Assembly (NCBI GenBank): GCA_021018995.1
Contig: CM037588.1
Location: 96,136,765 to 96,200,764 of the forward strand
From: Chloranthus sessilifolius
Lineage: Eukaryota; Streptophyta; Magnoliopsida; Chloranthales; Chloranthaceae
Reading direction: 5' to 3'
DNA: 64,000 bases
The notes under the pieces were generated by a model that saw only the letters and a program-made list of their open reading frames with translations, searched no databases and was not told the origin of the DNA. The translations under genes and the position numbers were made by a program. Positions 62,489 through 64,000 of the stretch are shown piece by piece (position 1 is the stretch's first letter; each line of letters starts with the position of its first letter).

Positions 62489-63520
62489 ATGGCTCGAGCC
62501 ATGGAAGCCATAGTCGCTGCTATGACTCAACAAACCCAACAAACTACTCTTTTGGTTGAGCAAACGGCATTGTTGGCCGCCAATAATATCAGCCATCAGC
62601 AGCAGCCACCACCTCCTGCACTATTGCCATCATCTTTCATGGATTTCAGGAGATTGAGGCCTCCGGTATTTTTGGGGCAGACAGATCCGCTGGAAGCGGA
62701 GAAATGGTTGAAACATATGGAGAAATTACTTGAAAGACTCCAGAGCCCTGAAAGCGAGAAAGTTGATTGGGCTTCCTTCCAACTTGAAGGTGACGCCGAC
62801 GCTTGGTGGAAGTCGGTGTTATGGAAGAGGGAGGTTGAGGGTCCACAAGACTCGTGGACCTTGGCTGAATTTGTAAGGGTATTTAACAGGGAGTACTTTT
62901 CGAAACAAGTCAGAAATCAGTTGAAAAAGGATTTTGCCAATCTTTTACAAGGGAGCATGACCGTAAGGGAGTACGGCAATGAATTTGTGCGGTTATCAAG
63001 GTTTGCTCCAGAATTGGTAGCTACAGAGGAAATGAAGGCCAATAGATTCGAGGAAGTCCTAAGATCTAACATTCAAGAAAGGGTGTCGATATTTGAACTA
63101 GAAACATATGCCATAATGATAGGAAAGGCCATCGTTGCAGAGAGATATAAATAAGAGGCGTAATTTGAAGAACAAAGAAAGTCCGGAGGGAGTGAGTGAC
63201 TACGACTCGGGGAATAAAAAGCCGAGGTTGTTAGCACCTGTTCCAGTTTCAAGACCAGCCTACATGAGTTATCAGAGGTCTAATGCGTTTACTCCTACGA
63301 GACCGTTCCGCAGAGAGGGCCCTGCTCAGACTCAGGCGTCTGGGGTATCAGTCACACAGGGATCTTCAAGAGCGGCATCTTCAAGTCCACAAATAAAATG
63401 TGCCCGTTGCGACAAACCACATAAAATATTGGACTGTAGACAGGACACGGGAGGATGTTATAAATGTGGGAAGATAGGCCATATGATATGAGACTACGCC
63501 GAGATGAGAAAGGAGGGCAC
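62489..63520 (+). pseudogene. Gag of element D (Tekay/Del-like chromovirus)
   Basis: ATG 62489 opens MARAMEAIVAAMTQQTQQTT and LLVEQTALLAANNISHQQQ. The capsid reads FRRLRPPVFLGQTDPLEAEK, LKHMEKLLERLQSPESEKVD, ASFQLEGDADAWWKSVLWKR, FNREYFSKQVRNQLKKDFAN and MTVREYGNEFVRLSRFAPEL. These match the gag core of Tekay/Del-type chromoviruses. A frameshift near 63150 moves the frame to 63135-63491, with CARCDKPHKILDCR and the zinc knuckle CYKCGKIGHMI. A TGA at 63489-63491 follows, and the last Cys of the knuckle appears lost (Tyr). One or two lesions only, so this copy is younger than A-C or was preserved longer. Confidence 0.87.
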
Positions 63521-63900
63521 TGTTTCGACTGCTACGACACAGAGGCCTACACATTCGACTCGACTTGTTATTCAAGGTCGTGCTTTTACCGTTACAGTCG
63601 AGGACACCCGTACAAGTAACGATGTCATCCAAGGGATAATTTTTATTATGTTTAAATTCATTTACTTGCTTTCTAGATGAAGAAAGTGCTTTGATAGAAA
63701 GACCTAGGTTCATTTTAATAGTTGTTTGATCGTGACATGCATCTCTGAACGTTAGTATATGTATTAATATATATAGGTACGTTGCTACTGTATTAAGAAA
63801 ATGATGGTGATCGTTGTGAAGCACGAGTTCTAATAGACCTAGGGTCTACCCACTTGTTCGTAACTCCAGAATTTGCGGGGAAATTGAAAATTGTTCCTGA
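63521..63900 (+). pseudogene. Protease start of element D, interrupted
   Basis: GRAFTVTVEDTRTSNDVIQG (about 63573-63634) is the usual lead-in to the protease. About 145-180 bp of AT-rich sequence with stops follow. The active-site segment ARVLIDLGSTHLFVTPEFAG (about 63811-63870) then resumes, with DLGSTH in place of the usual DSG/DTG triad. Sequence after about 63910 (GGCAATAACAT repeated at 63919 and 63946) no longer reads as protease, so another rearrangement begins before the window end. Confidence 0.7.
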
Positions 63901-64000
63901 GCAGTTAGATTTTATTCTCGGCAATAACATTGGGATTTTTAGTTCGGCAATAACATCAAAAAATTTAGGAAAAAAATTAAATTTTACTGAAAAACTTATT

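Overview
This window looks like repeat-rich nuclear DNA of a flowering plant. It holds Ty3/gypsy LTR retrotransposons of the Athila, Tat/Ogre and chromovirus (Tekay/Del-like) types, FAR1-type and Ulp1-type Mutator-like (MULE) genes, intron-bearing plant mobile domain (PMD) genes and a MITE. I see no rRNA, tRNA, CRISPR, plasmid or prokaryotic operon. No intact conserved host gene can be supported; almost every long coding region is broken by stops or frameshifts.

Layout. (1) 1-11.6 kb and 21.4-32.3 kb are one mosaic. It contains a decayed DUF1985 + Ulp1 (C48) protease gene (0.5-4.5 kb), a decayed minus-strand FAR1-like MULE transposase (28.7-31.1 kb), and three families of unrecognised small ORFs present in two or three copies each. 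All of it is embedded in a dense scatter of a degenerate motif (GAAGCG...CGCTTC, often GAAGCGATGACGCTTC). Larger duplications and a ~285-bp tandem array are built on the same motif. (2) 11,606-21,381 is an Athila-like retrotransposon (element A) inserted in that mosaic, with both LTRs, a tRNA-Asp primer site, a polypurine tract and a perfect GCCAT target duplication. It lacks gag and the integrase catalytic core. (3) 32.3-34.2 kb is AT-rich and mostly unassigned. (4) 34,242 to about 40,260 is the 5' part of a second Athila-like element (B): a 2.76-kb LTR, a perfect tRNA-Asp primer site, gag and protease, ending at the start of RT. (5) 41.0-50.1 kb is a Tat/Ogre-lineage gag-pol (C) with G-patch, a putative intron, RT, two RNase H domains and integrase. 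Downstream are minisatellites and two minus-strand genes: a DUF7745/PMD-like protein (52.1-53.5 kb) and an intron-containing PMD protein (54.2-56.7 kb). (6) 59,828-62,215 is a chromovirus-type LTR followed by a primer site, gag and the start of a protease (D), running off the window.

The most unusual structure is a family of short near-perfect palindromes: arm GGGCGTATATA, one-base spacer, then its reverse complement. They occur in four clusters: at 40.35-40.51 kb, on the promoter sides of both antisense genes (53.68-53.84 and 57.76-57.83 kb), and inside the U3 of the unrelated chromovirus LTR (60.21-60.43 kb). The second candidate for something undescribed is the set of small-ORF families that travel with the Ulp1/FAR1 mosaic and share promoter-like leaders.

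All calls were made by eye from translations and base patterns. Domain names rest on remembered family motifs, and no database search was run.
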